Assembly: GCA_019347945.1 (NCBI GenBank)
Contig: JAHWKK010000014.1
Location: 33,560-97,559, forward strand
Source of the DNA: Acidobacteriota bacterium
GTDB lineage: Bacteria; Acidobacteriota; Thermoanaerobaculia; Gp7-AA8; JAHWKK01
Length of the DNA: 64,000 bases
Direction of reading: 5' to 3'
Shown here in pieces: positions 52,885 to 61,484 of the stretch. The notes under the pieces were generated by a model. That model had not been told where the DNA came from. It ran no database searches and worked only from the letters and a program-made list of their open reading frames with translations. Both the position numbers and the translations under genes were made by a program. Positions within the stretch are counted from its first letter, which is position 1, and every line of letters starts with the position of its first letter.

Positions 52885-53765
52885 CGACGGAGCAGAGATT
52901 GCTCGAGGCGTTGCTGTCTCGAGACAGTTCGCTGCTCGAGGAGGCCGTGGGGGAGTTGAGCCGCACGCTCCCTTCCAGTGAGCTCGGGTCCCGGTTGCTC
53001 CGATTCTCCGTGATGAGCTTTTCCCCGTCGATGCACTCACGCAACAGTTTCTATTCGACCCTGGCGGCTGGTTCACTGATGACCGATCAGCCGGAACCAA
53101 GCGTTCGAGTGCTTGCTCTCCGCTCGGCGGAGTACGCAGCCGAGTCCCACGTGCCGTGGGGTGAAACGCCCCGCACCACACCGCCCGCCTTTGCCGAGGA
53201 GGATGCCCGGCCGGACGTCATTCGCTCTGCGGTCGCCAGCGGCGATCAGGAATCGAGTGAACGATGGCTGGCGGCTCTGCTCGAAGCGGAGGCCGACTGG
53301 CGAGCGGCTTACCTTGAGACAGCACGAGCCTTCTCCGGAGAAGAGGGATGGGGACTCGCGACGGCACGCGCCGCGGTTCGAGCCGTTCAATACTTTCCTG
53401 AAGCCGCGCGCTTTGGAACGCTTCGTACCGCGCTGAAAGAGTGGGTGCAGGATCCGTCGGGCAGCCGGGCGCCTCGCCTCGAGCACGCCCTCGAAAAATA
53501 CGTCGAGGAGGAAGGTGCCATCGAGGCTTTTGCCGCCGTGGTGTTCGCCGACGCCGACGGCGGGAGGGAGGATGTCGGGAAGCCGGTCGAGGATCTCGAT
53601 CGTCTGATCGACTATCGCTGGTCATCGGATTTCGGGGCGATTCCGCAGCTTCTCTCGATCATGCGCCGCAACGGTGTGGCGCCCGAGCTTGCCGACGGCG
53701 TGATCGCGGCATCGAGACGCAATCTCGAATCGGGGCTCAGCTACTCCGAGTGGAGCTTCGCATGA
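52881..53765 (+). CDS. Uncharacterised protein upstream of dacB
   Basis: 294 residues, no signal peptide. Helix-rich: TEQRLLEALLSRDSSLLEEA, LRFSVMSFSPSMHSRNSFYS, ALRSAEYAAESHVPWGETPR, GLATARAAVRAVQYFPEAAR, HALEKYVEEEGAIEAFAAVV. The His in MHSRNSF and the repeated acidic pairs are the only possible functional residues I can name. I do not recognise a family. Because it overlaps the lipoprotein before and dacB after, a role in cell-wall metabolism is a reasonable guess from position alone. Confidence 0.55.
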   Translation: MTTEQRLLEALLSRDSSLLEEAVGELSRTLPSSELGSRLLRFSVMSFSPSMHSRNSFYSTLAAGSLMTDQPEPSVRVLALRSAEYAAESHVPWGETPRTTPPAFAEEDARPDVIRSAVASGDQESSERWLAALLEAEADWRAAYLETARAFSGEEGWGLATARAAVRAVQYFPEAARFGTLRTALKEWVQDPSGSRAPRLEHALEKYVEEEGAIEAFAAVVFADADGGREDVGKPVEDLDRLIDYRWSSDFGAIPQLLSIMRRNGVAPELADGVIAASRRNLESGLSYSEWSFA

Positions 53766-55141
53766 GATCGGGCCTGATCTTCGCGCTCACCTCGCTCGCC
53801 GCCCTCGCAACGCAGACGGCCCGAGCCGATCTCACATCGGAGGTCGAGAGGATCATCGCGACGAGCGGAATGAGAGGGGCCATATTCGGGATCAGGGTCG
53901 AGGACGAAGCGGGAACAGTACTTTACGAGCGTGCTTCCAGGACCCTTCTGATCCCGGCGTCGGTGCGCAAGCTGTTCACCGCCGTCGCCGCCGTCGAATG
54001 TCACGGGCTCGATGCGAGAATACCGACGCGGTTCCTGATCTCGGGCGATCTGATGGATGGAGCTCTCTACGGCGATCTGGTGATTCGCGGTGGCGGTGAC
54101 CCGACGCTCGGATCGAGATTCTGGGAATGGCGGGATCTCAACTTCGAGCCGCTCCTCCGAGTGCTTCGCGAGGAAGGGATCACGCGGATCGAAGGGCGCG
54201 TCGTCGCCGATGTCTCGAGGTTCGACGAAGAGGTTTATCCGATCGGATGGAAGCATTCGAATCTGGGCGAATCGTACGCTCCTCCGATCGATGCGCTCGC
54301 CTTCAACGAGAACGTCGTCGGCGTCTTTGTTCTGAAGAGCTCCTGCCTGCAGACTGATGCCTGGACCGATCCGGCCTTCGTCCCGGTAGCAGACGCTTCC
54401 CGCTGCGAGCGCGGCAATCTCAAAGTTGTGGTCGAGGACGAGAACCGGGCGGTCGTGAGGGGCGAGAGCCGGAGAACCAACGGTGTCCAGACTCATCTTC
54501 CCGCCATTTCGGACGCAGGGCTGTACGCGGCGCAGGCGGTCGACGAGTATCTCGTGAGGAATGGAATCGTGGTCACGACGCCACCGACAGTGACGCGTGA
54601 GCCCTCCGGGGACTCCTTCCTGACCCGGCTCGAATCCCCGCCGCTCTACACGGTCCTCGGGACGATGCTCGAGTGGAGCTCCAATCTGTTCGCCGAAATG
54701 CTCCTCAAGGGTCTGCAGGAAGGAACGCACGTCACCTGGGAGCAGTCGCTCGATCTCGAAAAAGCAACGCTTGCCGGTCTCGGACTCGACCCCGCCGGAT
54801 TTCACTTCACCGACGGCTCGGGTCTTTCGGTCGAGGACTGGGCGACTCCCGAGACGGTTCTTCGGTTGGTGCGCCACGTATTCGATCCTTCGAGGCGTGC
54901 CGTCTGGCAGGAACTGCTCGCCGAGCCGGGGGAGGGAACGTTGCGACGGCGGCTCGATCCTCTTCGGGAGAGGTTATGGGCGAAGACGGGGAGTCTGAGC
55001 GGCGTGCGAGCTCTGACCGGCACCCTCATCGCGGACGACGGGTCGAACCGCTACTTCGTGATTCTCGTGAACCAGGCGGTCCCTTCGTTCAATGCGACCA
55101 ATACGGTCGATGCGATCGTATTCGCGATCTCCCGGAACTGA
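53762..55141 (+). CDS. dacB: D-alanyl-D-alanine carboxypeptidase/endopeptidase (PBP4, S13 family)
   Basis: 459 residues with a signal peptide (GLIFALTSLAALATQTARA). Catalytic motifs: SVRK with Ser67 and Lys70 (LLIPASVRKLFTAVAA), the SxN motif in EWSSNLFAEMLLKG, and KTG in LWAKTGSLSGVRALTG. The long inserted domain between the first two motifs (about 90-290) is typical of class C PBPs. It trims peptidoglycan stem peptides or cross-links in the periplasm. Start overlaps the previous stop by four bases. Confidence 0.95.
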   Translation: MRSGLIFALTSLAALATQTARADLTSEVERIIATSGMRGAIFGIRVEDEAGTVLYERASRTLLIPASVRKLFTAVAAVECHGLDARIPTRFLISGDLMDGALYGDLVIRGGGDPTLGSRFWEWRDLNFEPLLRVLREEGITRIEGRVVADVSRFDEEVYPIGWKHSNLGESYAPPIDALAFNENVVGVFVLKSSCLQTDAWTDPAFVPVADASRCERGNLKVVVEDENRAVVRGESRRTNGVQTHLPAISDAGLYAAQAVDEYLVRNGIVVTTPPTVTREPSGDSFLTRLESPPLYTVLGTMLEWSSNLFAEMLLKGLQEGTHVTWEQSLDLEKATLAGLGLDPAGFHFTDGSGLSVEDWATPETVLRLVRHVFDPSRRAVWQELLAEPGEGTLRRRLDPLRERLWAKTGSLSGVRALTGTLIADDGSNRYFVILVNQAVPSFNATNTVDAIVFAISRN

Positions 55142-55142
55142 A

Positions 55143-55637
55143 GTGCGTGAGACGGGAAGAAGTCTCCTCAGGAAGCTCACGCATCTCGTGTGGCGTCTCA
55201 CTCCCCGGCCTCTCCGTCTGAGGCTCGTGGGACTGCTGGAGCCGAGCTTCCGGGTCACGGTTGCGCTCATCGTTCGCAACGACGAGGGGGAAGTCCTGCT
55301 TCTGCGGCACGTCTTCAGGGGAAGCAATCCCTGGGCGGTTCCCGCCGGTTTCGTGAAGCATGGCGAGACTCCGGAGGACGCCGCGCGCCGCGAGCTGCGG
55401 GAGGAGACGAGACTGGAAGCAGATGAATTCTCACTCGTGACGGTGAGGAACGTCAGGCCGGATCTGATGGAGATTGCGCTCGAAACGAGCTCGGTGCGAG
55501 GAGAGATCGAGCTCAATATGGAGATCGAAGAATCGCGATGGGTCCGAACGGATAGGCTCCCCGAAAATACGCACAGCGATTCCAGATCTCTGATCGAGGA
55601 ATGGGGCGGGCTCAGCGGCTCGACTGCCGCGAGCTGA
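55143..55637 (+). CDS. Nudix hydrolase
   Basis: 164 residues from a GTG just after the dacB stop. The Nudix box is GFVKHGETPEDAARRELREE with TRLEA following, so all metal-binding Glu are present, preceded by SFRVTVALIVRNDEGEVLLL and NPWAVPAG. Cytoplasmic hydrolysis of a nucleoside diphosphate derivative is expected; the substrate cannot be read. The N-terminus carries an extra basic helix (RKLTHLVWRLTPRPLRLRLV). It converges on and overlaps by 26 bases the Lpp-like gene on the other strand. Confidence 0.9.
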   Translation: MRETGRSLLRKLTHLVWRLTPRPLRLRLVGLLEPSFRVTVALIVRNDEGEVLLLRHVFRGSNPWAVPAGFVKHGETPEDAARRELREETRLEADEFSLVTVRNVRPDLMEIALETSSVRGEIELNMEIEESRWVRTDRLPENTHSDSRSLIEEWGGLSGSTAAS

Positions 55638-55860
55638 CCCTGCTGACCACCAGCGCGAGGTCGTTCATCTGCTCGCGCGTCTTTTCGAGCTCGACTGTCA
55701 GAGTGGTGAGCTGTTTATTGGTCTCGTGCAACTTCGCCTCGAGCGACTCGACGCGCTCCTCGAGCTGGACATGCTTTTCATCCAGACGCGCGGTATTCGA
55801 TTCCGACGAACAGCCGGCCACTGAGACCACGAAGAACAGAAGCGCAATGTTTTTTCGCAT
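55612..55860 (-). CDS. Lpp-like coiled-coil lipoprotein
   Basis: 82 residues with a lipobox ending VAGC (Cys17). The mature chain is a continuous heptad coiled coil (LDEKHVQLEERVESLEAKLH; ETNKQLTTLTVELEKTREQM). Its size and design recall Braun's lipoprotein, but the terminal Lys needed for peptidoglycan attachment is absent (ends SRQSSR), so the similarity is structural only. Converges with the Nudix gene with a 26-bp overlap of coding ends. Confidence 0.75.
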   Translation of the reverse strand: MRKNIALLFFVVSVAGCSSESNTARLDEKHVQLEERVESLEAKLHETNKQLTTLTVELEKTREQMNDLALVVSRVSSRQSSR

Positions 55861-55956
55861 GTGGTTCTCCCTCTTTTTCGTGCTGGGGTAGTGCTGGGGG
55901 ACGATACCGCAGACTCCTCCGCCCGCGCCATCTGGACTGTCATGGAGCTTATTGGC

Positions 55957-55962
55957 TATCCT
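55957..55962 (+). promoter_or_regulatory. -10 box TATCCT, eight nt from the zinc-ribbon start
   Basis: TATCCT, TCGGGAGA, ATG. GGGAGA abuts the ATG too closely for normal ribosome binding. Confidence 0.45.
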
Positions 55963-55970
55963 TCGGGAGA

Positions 55971-56132
55971 ATGGCGATTCCCGAATATCTGGTCTGCCTC
56001 AACTGCGAATCACCCGTCTACGTATTCGAATGGGATGGTGACGCGATGAAGGTGACCGAGATCATCTGTACGACGTGCGGGCACGACGACGAAACGGAGT
56101 TTCTCACCCAGTCCGAATACGACGAGCAGTGA
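55971..56132 (+). CDS. Small zinc-ribbon protein
   Basis: 53 residues: MAIPEYLVCLNCESPVYVFE, then the EIICTTCGHDDETEF half. Two CxxC pairs (CLNC and CTTC) spaced 24 residues apart form a zinc ribbon of the rubredoxin-like knuckle type. Its role is unknown; such mini-ribbons often attach to larger RNA or DNA-binding partners. Its stop codon lies at the first base of the repeat array at 56129-56640. Confidence 0.75.
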   Translation: MAIPEYLVCLNCESPVYVFEWDGDAMKVTEIICTTCGHDDETEFLTQSEYDEQ

Positions 56133-56640
56133 AGAACGAAGAGTGAAGAGTGAAGAGTGAAGAGTGAAGAGCGAAGAGTGAAGAGCTCTCACCGTGTACT
56201 CACCGAGGTTTCCTATCGTGAAACCCAAGCACTCGTCATCCTGAGCAATTGACCGGCGCCTTGCGCCGGTGAAACCACCCATGAGTGCAGAAACAACCGC
56301 ACTCGCGTACTCAAACCGACGTCATCCTGAGCGGGCGGTCGGGCGGGCAGGCGAAGGACCTCGCAGGTTGGGACATCAGCCCAAGCGAAGCGCTGCAAAA
56401 AGGGTCGAAGTCCAACAATTTCGTGGCCGTTTCATTAGGATCCGCCGAAGGACGGCGAAGGATCTTGGTGAGGGCTCGTGAAAAGAGTGAGAGTACCCGG
56501 GGCATCGTTTCTTCTCTCACTCTTCACTCTTCCCTCCTCACTCTTCACTCTTCCCTCTTCACCCTTCACTCTTCACTCTTCACCCTTCACTCTTCACCCT
56601 TCACTCTTCCCTCTTCACCCTTCACCCTTCACTCTTCACC
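56129..56640 (+). repeat. Composite repeat with inverted heptamer arrays, copy B
   Basis: The left array of AGAGTGA units (56130-56186) starts at the zinc-ribbon stop codon, and the right array of TCACTCT, TCACCCT and TCCCTCT units (56513-56640) ends at the LpxL stop codon. The core at 56235-56440 matches copy A (41177-41390), including TCATCCTGAGC, GCACTCGCGTACTCAAACCG and GGGTCGAAGTCCAACAATTT. The arrays differ between copies (uniform in A, diverged in B). No gene is visible in the 508-bp gap. Confidence 0.92.
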
Positions 56641-56641
56641 C

Positions 56642-57529
56642 CTACTCCCGGTACTTCTGCCCGTGTCGCCGTCGCCAGCGGTCGTGATTCCAGACCCATT
56701 GTTCCGGACGTCGCCGGATCTGCCGGACGATCGCGGCGGTCATCCTTTGCGTGATCTCCACCGGATCGAGCTCGGATGCGTCGAGCGGCGGCTCGAAGCG
56801 GACCAGGTGTCGCCCGTCGTCGAGCCGCTCGGTGAAGCCGGCGATCACCTGTGATCCTCCCTTTTTCGCGAGCCGCGCCGGGCCGATCGGCGTAGGAGCC
56901 TCACGGCCGAGAAAATCGACGTCGACCACCTCGGCGTTGATGCTCTGATCGATGAGCACACCGAGGATCTTTCCCTCGCGGAGGGTCCTGAGAATGTCGG
57001 CGGCGGAGCTTCGGGAGCCGCGACCGATCGTCGTGACGCCGAATCGCGCCCGGGAGCGGACGATGAACTCGTTCATTCTCTCGTCGTCCATCGATCTCGC
57101 AATGACGTTCATCTCGAGCCCGGCCACCGCGATCGCCGCCGCCATCCACTCCCAGTTGCCGCAGTGGCCGGTGAAGAGGACGACGCCGCGGCCGTGATCG
57201 ACCGCCGAGCGAAGATTGTCGAGACCCTCGAATTCGGTGTTCTCACGGACCCTGTCGGCCCGATGCATCCAGCAGACCTCGGCCAGTGACCGGCCGAGAT
57301 GACGGAAGACCTCGGCTCCCATCTCCTTTTGCGCTTCGGCGGAGAGCTCGGGCATGGCCGTCTCGAGGTTTCGGAGAGTTTTTCGGCGGTCCCTTCGGGC
57401 CACGCGCCAACCGAGCGAGCCGATTGCAGCGCCGAGCTTCTGGACGGTACAAAGGGAGAGCGGTCGCAGAAAGGACGAGAGGATCGAGAGAGCGCCGGAC
57501 AGGACGAAGCTGCGAATGTGACGTTTCAC
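56642..57529 (-). CDS. Lipid A biosynthesis acyltransferase (LpxL/HtrB-like)
   Basis: 295 residues from the GTG at 57529, overlapping the kdsC stop (GTGA). An N-terminal hydrophobic helix (SFVLSGALSILSSFLRPLSL), then the acyltransferase motif GHCGNWEWM (H122-x4-E127), VIARSMDDERMNEFIVRSRA, LGVLIDQSINAEVVDVDFLG and PEQWVWNHDRWR. This is the LpxL/LpxM plan: transfer of an acyl chain onto Kdo2-lipid IVA at the inner membrane. Together with kdsC it supports Kdo-containing LPS. Confidence 0.9.
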   Translation of the reverse strand: MKRHIRSFVLSGALSILSSFLRPLSLCTVQKLGAAIGSLGWRVARRDRRKTLRNLETAMPELSAEAQKEMGAEVFRHLGRSLAEVCWMHRADRVRENTEFEGLDNLRSAVDHGRGVVLFTGHCGNWEWMAAAIAVAGLEMNVIARSMDDERMNEFIVRSRARFGVTTIGRGSRSSAADILRTLREGKILGVLIDQSINAEVVDVDFLGREAPTPIGPARLAKKGGSQVIAGFTERLDDGRHLVRFEPPLDASELDPVEITQRMTAAIVRQIRRRPEQWVWNHDRWRRRHGQKYRE

Positions 57530-58038
57530 TTCACGAACGAGGCGACGACCGCGTCCCACTGATGGCGCTCGATGAGGAGGCGCTCGATCAGCTCGCGCAA
57601 CGCACCCTTTCCTCCGGCAGCGTTGAGTCTCCAGGTTGCCACCGCCTGCACTTCCGCGGCGGCGTCCGATGGCGCGGCGGAAATCGCCGCGTGCTTCATC
57701 GCTCCGAGGTCGGGCAGATCGTCGCCGATGTAACAGACGTCCTCCCACGTGTAGCCGGTGCGCTCCAAAAGCGTCAGGATTGCTTCGCTCTTGTCCGCGG
57801 CTCCCTGGATCACGTGCTCGATGCCGAGCTCGGAGCAGCGCCGGGCAACGGCCTGCGAAGTGCGGCTCGAAACGACCCCGACGACGATACCCGCCTTCTG
57901 AGCCAGCCGGATGCCGAGCCCGTCGCGAACGTTGAAGTGCTTGATCTCGAGGTCGCCGGAGCCGTAGATGATGCTGCCGTTGGTCCAGACGCCGTCGACG
58001 TCCGTCAGGAGAAGCTTGATGTTCGCGGGAGATCTCAT
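57526..58038 (-). CDS. kdsC: 3-deoxy-D-manno-octulosonate 8-phosphate phosphatase (KdsC)
   Basis: 170 residues. HAD-type active site [15 protein letters not shown] (Asp13 nucleophile, Asp15 acid), [14 protein letters not shown], and the C-terminal [15 protein letters not shown]. No cap domain, as in KdsC, which works as a tetramer. It removes phosphate from Kdo-8-P in LPS core precursor synthesis. It is followed by lpxL and preceded by purH, five nt upstream. Confidence 0.93.
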   Translation of the reverse strand: MRSPANIKLLLTDVDGVWTNGSIIYGSGDLEIKHFNVRDGLGIRLAQKAGIVVGVVSSRTSQAVARRCSELGIEHVIQGAADKSEAILTLLERTGYTWEDVCYIGDDLPDLGAMKHAAISAAPSDAAAEVQAVATWRLNAAGGKGALRELIERLLIERHQWDAVVASFVK

Positions 58039-58042
58039 CGGA

Positions 58043-59560
58043 TCAGTGCCTGAAGTGTCGCCGGCCGGTGAAGATCATTGCAAGATCGAGCTCGTCCGCC
58101 CGCTTGATGACGTCCTCGTCGCGGATCGAGCCGCCGGGCTGGACGATCGCCCGGATTCCGGCGTCGGCAAGAACTTCGATTCCATCCGGAAAAGGGAAGA
58201 AGGCGTCGGACGCGGCGACCTTTCCCTCAGGAGACGAAACAGCCTTCTCGAGGGCGAGCCGAGCTGCATCGACCCGGCTCATCTGACCGGCACCGATTCC
58301 GACCGAGCCCTTCTCGTCGGTGAGGACGATCGCGTTCGATTTGACGTGAGCACACAACGTCCACGCGAATCTCATCGCGTGCTCTTCTTCTTCGGTGGGT
58401 TTTCGCTTGGTCACGACTTCCCACTGGTCCGGAGCCGAGGCGGTGTCGCGGTCCTGAATCAGAAAGCCGCCCGCTGCACTCCGAACCTCCGTCTCGATCC
58501 CGAGTCCCCTGGCCACGACCAGCCGGAGGTTCGTCTTTTTTCCGAGAATCTCGAGGGCCTCCGCGGAAAAGGACGGAGCGACGATCACCTCGAGAAAGAG
58601 CTTCCCGATCCTTTCGGCCGTCTCGCCGTCGAGCTGCCGGTTGGCGGCGAGGATGCCGCCGAAAGCGGAGACGGGATCACCCTCCAGCGCCCGGGTAAAC
58701 GCGTCCGCGATCGAGCCGGCGATTGCGGTTCCGCACGGGTTGGTGTGCTTGATGATCGAAACGCAGGGCTCGTCATACGATGACGCGACTCGCCAGGCGG
58801 CGTCGAGGTCGAGGAGGTTGTTGTATGAGAGTTCCTTTCCCTGCAGCTGCTCGAAGGGAGGAGTTGCCGACTCGCTGTAGAAGCCGGCCTTCTGATGAGG
58901 GTTCTCACCGTAGCGGAGGGTCTGCTGCAGCGTGAGATCTAGCGTGAGTCGCTCGGATGTTTCCGAGGTTCCCTGCTTTCCGAGCCAGGCCGCAATTGCC
59001 CGATCGTAGCCCGCGGTCGTCTGGAACACCCTTCGCGCCGCTTCGAGCCGGTATTCGGAGGAGATCTCCCCGGTCTCCGCGAGCCGGATGAGCTCGTCGT
59101 ACATCGATGGATCGCAGACGGGAAGGACGTGCTCGTGATTCTTGGCGGCGGCGCGGAGCATCGAAGGCCCGCCGACGTCGATCTGCTCGATCGCTTCCCG
59201 GAGCGTGACGCCCTCTCTGGCGACGGTCTCTTCGAATGGATAGAGATTCACCACGACGAGATCGATCTCGACCAGGTCGTTGTCGGCCATCTCGTCGCGG
59301 TGCTTTTCGTTGGAACGATCGGAGAGGATCCCGCCGAATACGCTCGGGTTGAGCGTCTTGACTCTTCCACCGAGAATCTCCGGAAAGCCGGTGAGATCGG
59401 TGATCGACCGTACGGAGATTCCTGCCTCCTCGAGCGTCGAGTAGGTACCCCCCGTCGAGATGATCTCGACGCCGCGATCGGCGAGAAAGTGGGCGAGCCG
59501 TTCGACGCCGGTCTTGTCGTAAACCGAGATCACGGCGCGCCTGAAAGGAAAGTCAGTCAA
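58043..59560 (-). CDS. purH: Bifunctional AICAR transformylase / IMP cyclohydrolase
   Basis: 505 residues, full length. N-terminal MGS-like IMP cyclohydrolase ([55 protein letters not shown]) and C-terminal transformylase with [33 protein letters not shown] and [20 protein letters not shown]. It carries out the last two steps of purine synthesis. It uses a TTG start with GGAGGAAT eight nt upstream, overlapping the previous gene by eight bases. Confidence 0.96.
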   Translation of the reverse strand: MTDFPFRRAVISVYDKTGVERLAHFLADRGVEIISTGGTYSTLEEAGISVRSITDLTGFPEILGGRVKTLNPSVFGGILSDRSNEKHRDEMADNDLVEIDLVVVNLYPFEETVAREGVTLREAIEQIDVGGPSMLRAAAKNHEHVLPVCDPSMYDELIRLAETGEISSEYRLEAARRVFQTTAGYDRAIAAWLGKQGTSETSERLTLDLTLQQTLRYGENPHQKAGFYSESATPPFEQLQGKELSYNNLLDLDAAWRVASSYDEPCVSIIKHTNPCGTAIAGSIADAFTRALEGDPVSAFGGILAANRQLDGETAERIGKLFLEVIVAPSFSAEALEILGKKTNLRLVVARGLGIETEVRSAAGGFLIQDRDTASAPDQWEVVTKRKPTEEEEHAMRFAWTLCAHVKSNAIVLTDEKGSVGIGAGQMSRVDAARLALEKAVSSPEGKVAASDAFFPFPDGIEVLADAGIRAIVQPGGSIRDEDVIKRADELDLAMIFTGRRHFRH

Positions 59561-60317
59561 CTCGGATTCCTCCTCGTAGATTTTGCTCGGGAACCGGTAT
59601 CTGGCCGGGTTTGAGTCTGTAAGCTCTTTGAACGTCTCCCTCGACGCGGTTCCAGATCGCGTAATAGACGTTGACGAGGTCGGTGATCGAATGAGAGTAG
59701 GAGAGAGCGGCTACGGCGAACGCGGTCGAGCGATCGTCGAAGGCGCGTGATGAGCGGATCTCTCCGCCGCGAAAATACTCGTACTCGAGCATCGGTCCGT
59801 ACCCCGAGGATCTGCGGACGGAGCGTGCCATCAGGCTTCTCGGATCGAACCGGCGGTCGATGCCATAGAAGACCGGGCGAAATTTGACGAGTCGCCGCTC
59901 GAGGTAGCTCTCGTAGTCGGCTCGACGCGATTCGAGTCTCTTCGATTCGAACGTCATGAACGGATTATTGGCGTCGCCGACCAGATGTGAGACGACGCCG
60001 AGCCTGTAGACGATCGTCTCGATCGGCTCGCGGGATCGGATCGCTTCGACCACAGATGACGCTTCCTCGATGATGCGGTCCTGAAGCCGCCCGTCACGCG
60101 TCGCGATGTGGTCGGCCATCTTTCCGCGAAGCTCCTCCCTCCGGCCGGCGCTCAGCCCCTCCTCGAAGGCTTCCTCGTGCATCTCGACGATTCGAGCGAG
60201 GTCGCGGGGGCCGAGCTCGAGCGCGAGCTTGGTCATCGCGATCTCGGTCTTCGGCGACCAGGCGAGCAGGGGGAAGGCGGTCAGGGATACCAGGGAGAAC
60301 AGCAGGATCCTTCGCAC
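59553..60317 (-). CDS. Secreted zinc-dependent phospholipase C/nuclease-like protein
   Basis: 254 residues with a signal peptide ending PLLA, so the mature chain starts WSPKTEIAMTKLALEL with Trp20 at its N-terminus. Zinc phospholipase C and S1/P1 nucleases bind a zinc with this N-terminal Trp, and with HxxxD motifs; here GVVSHLVGDANNPF and SYSHSITDLVNVYY provide such pairs, and KMADHIATRDGR another His. This suggests a secreted trinuclear-zinc hydrolase. Specificity cannot be set. GTG start with TAAGAT six nt upstream. Confidence 0.65.
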   Translation of the reverse strand: MRRILLFSLVSLTAFPLLAWSPKTEIAMTKLALELGPRDLARIVEMHEEAFEEGLSAGRREELRGKMADHIATRDGRLQDRIIEEASSVVEAIRSREPIETIVYRLGVVSHLVGDANNPFMTFESKRLESRRADYESYLERRLVKFRPVFYGIDRRFDPRSLMARSVRRSSGYGPMLEYEYFRGGEIRSSRAFDDRSTAFAVAALSYSHSITDLVNVYYAIWNRVEGDVQRAYRLKPGQIPVPEQNLRGGIRVD

Positions 60318-60323
60318 GCGCGG

Positions 60324-60329
60324 ATCTTA
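60324..60329 (-). promoter_or_regulatory. -10 box TAAGAT, six nt from a GTG start
   Basis: TAAGAT, CCGCGC, GTG. This would drive the phospholipase-like - purH - kdsC - lpxL operon as a leaderless transcript. Confidence 0.55.
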
Positions 60330-60374
60330 CATGAAGAAGGGGAGGGGCAAAGGCTCGCCCGCATCAAAAGGGCT

Positions 60375-60428
60375 TCGAGGTTGGAGGTTGGAGGTTCGAG
60401 GTTGGAGGTTGGAGTTTGAAGTTGGAGG
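60375..60428 (+). repeat. Heptamer tandem array (GAGGTTG unit)
   Basis: About seven units of GAGGTTG with point variants, the same unit as at 18663-18700. It opens a 397-bp gene-free gap that also contains the inverted pair at 60457-60590. Confidence 0.85.
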
Positions 60429-60456
60429 CACTTGATTCTCGCGTGATTAAACCCTC

Positions 60457-60590
60457 GTCATCCTGAGCCGCCGAAGGACAGCGAAGGATCTGGGGGCAGG
60501 TCGTGAGGCAACGTGACCAGCACCTGCAACTTTGACTAACGAGCCTCCGCCCAGATCCTTCGCCCGCGCTGCGCCGGGCTCAGGATGACG
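60457..60590 (+). repeat. Inverted pair of a TCATCCTGAGC-type repeat
   Basis: GTCATCCTGAGCCGCCGAAG with GCGAAGGATCTGG near the left end is mirrored by CCAGATCCTTCGCCCGCGC and GGGCTCAGGATGAC at the right end. The spacer of about 60 bp is unique. The same TCATCCTGAGC motif occurs in the cores of the two large composite repeats (41270s and 56321). The remaining 60591-60714 shows nothing recognisable. Confidence 0.85.
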
Positions 60591-60714
60591 TGGTCTGGGG
60601 TTTCGCGAGCTCATTTCGCCTAGCCGCGTCGAACATCCACCCGGATTCTCGACGCGGTTCGATCGTTTGCTCTGCACGCTCGTGAATCGGCGCGCGAAAA
60701 GGCATCACGCGGAC

Positions 60715-61320
60715 TCACGACACGACCGTGCGTTTCCACGCCGGGTGCGAAGCAATCGATGCGAGCGCCTGGTCGAGCAGTACCTGATGCACCGGCTTGT
60801 TGAGCCACGTCGAGCGCCCCGATGGGTGGGGGATGGCGACGAGGTCGAGATCGTGCGTTGCGCGCTCGACTCGGTGAACGCGACCGATCACGGCATCGAG
60901 CTTCGGACATTTCATGAAGAGCTCGATCGCGAAGCGGCCGACCGCGATCACGAGCTCGGGTCGCAGCAGCAGCATCTCCTCGTCGAGCCAGTGCGAGCAG
61001 CGGGCGACTTCCTGGCTGCTCGGCGGCCGGTCCGACCGCCCGTCCGGCGTGCGGCCGGGAAAACAACGCGCGGCAGCACAGATGTGAACGCGTGAGCGGA
61101 ACCTCTCCTCGTCGACTCCGATGCTCCCGAACCAATCGAAGAGCCTCGTGCCCGCGGTCCATGCGAACGGCTTCCCCGCATCGTGCTCGCGTGGTCCCGG
61201 CGCCTGCCCGACGAGAATCACCTTCGCGTCCGCTACGCCACCCGTGACCGGCAGCCCTTCGACAGTCGGACATGCCCGGCATGCGTGGACGGCCTGCATG
61301 TGTGCGGCGAACTCGATCAT
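60715..61320 (-). CDS. Uracil-DNA glycosylase superfamily protein (Fe-S type)
   Basis: 201 residues. Motif A reads VILVGQAPGPREHDAGKPF, and AWTAGTRLFDWFGSIGV follows; the C-terminal active-site motif is AIPHPSGRSTW. Cys14, Cys17 (HACRACP) and two further Cys (HICAAARCF and VARCSHW) could hold a 4Fe-4S cluster, as in family 4/5 enzymes. The G-x-A-P-G loop and HPSGR are typical of that group. It would cut uracil or related lesions from DNA. It lies next to a HEAT-free, repeat-bounded spacer. Confidence 0.82.
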   Translation of the reverse strand: MIEFAAHMQAVHACRACPTVEGLPVTGGVADAKVILVGQAPGPREHDAGKPFAWTAGTRLFDWFGSIGVDEERFRSRVHICAAARCFPGRTPDGRSDRPPSSQEVARCSHWLDEEMLLLRPELVIAVGRFAIELFMKCPKLDAVIGRVHRVERATHDLDLVAIPHPSGRSTWLNKPVHQVLLDQALASIASHPAWKRTVVS

Positions 61321-61323
61321 TTT

Positions 61324-61484
61324 CAGGAATCAGGAATCAGGATCCAGGAACCAGGGCTCACCGGGCACAGCTTCACCCTCGCGTTTCAAGGTTCTGTTTC
61401 TACTTATCATTGACCGTGATCCCGGCAAATATTGTGTTCTCCCGCCTCACTGGCTCCCGACTCCTGAATCCTGGTTCCTGCCTC
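61324..61484 (+). repeat. Composite repeat with inverted AGGAATC heptamer ends
   Basis: Left end TCAGGAATCAGGAATCAGGA (61324-61356), right end TCCTGAATCCTGGTTCCTGC (61463-61482), inverse of the left unit. About 90 bp of unique DNA lies between. The right end overlaps the stop codon of the ATPase gene by two bases, so the repeat supplies the end of the gene. Confidence 0.85.

Noticed and set aside
56513..56640. Open frame through the heptamer array read as a Ser/Leu/Phe/His-rich protein
   Set aside because: It is simply the translation of the TCACTCT repeat and has no start, ribosome binding site or homology pattern.
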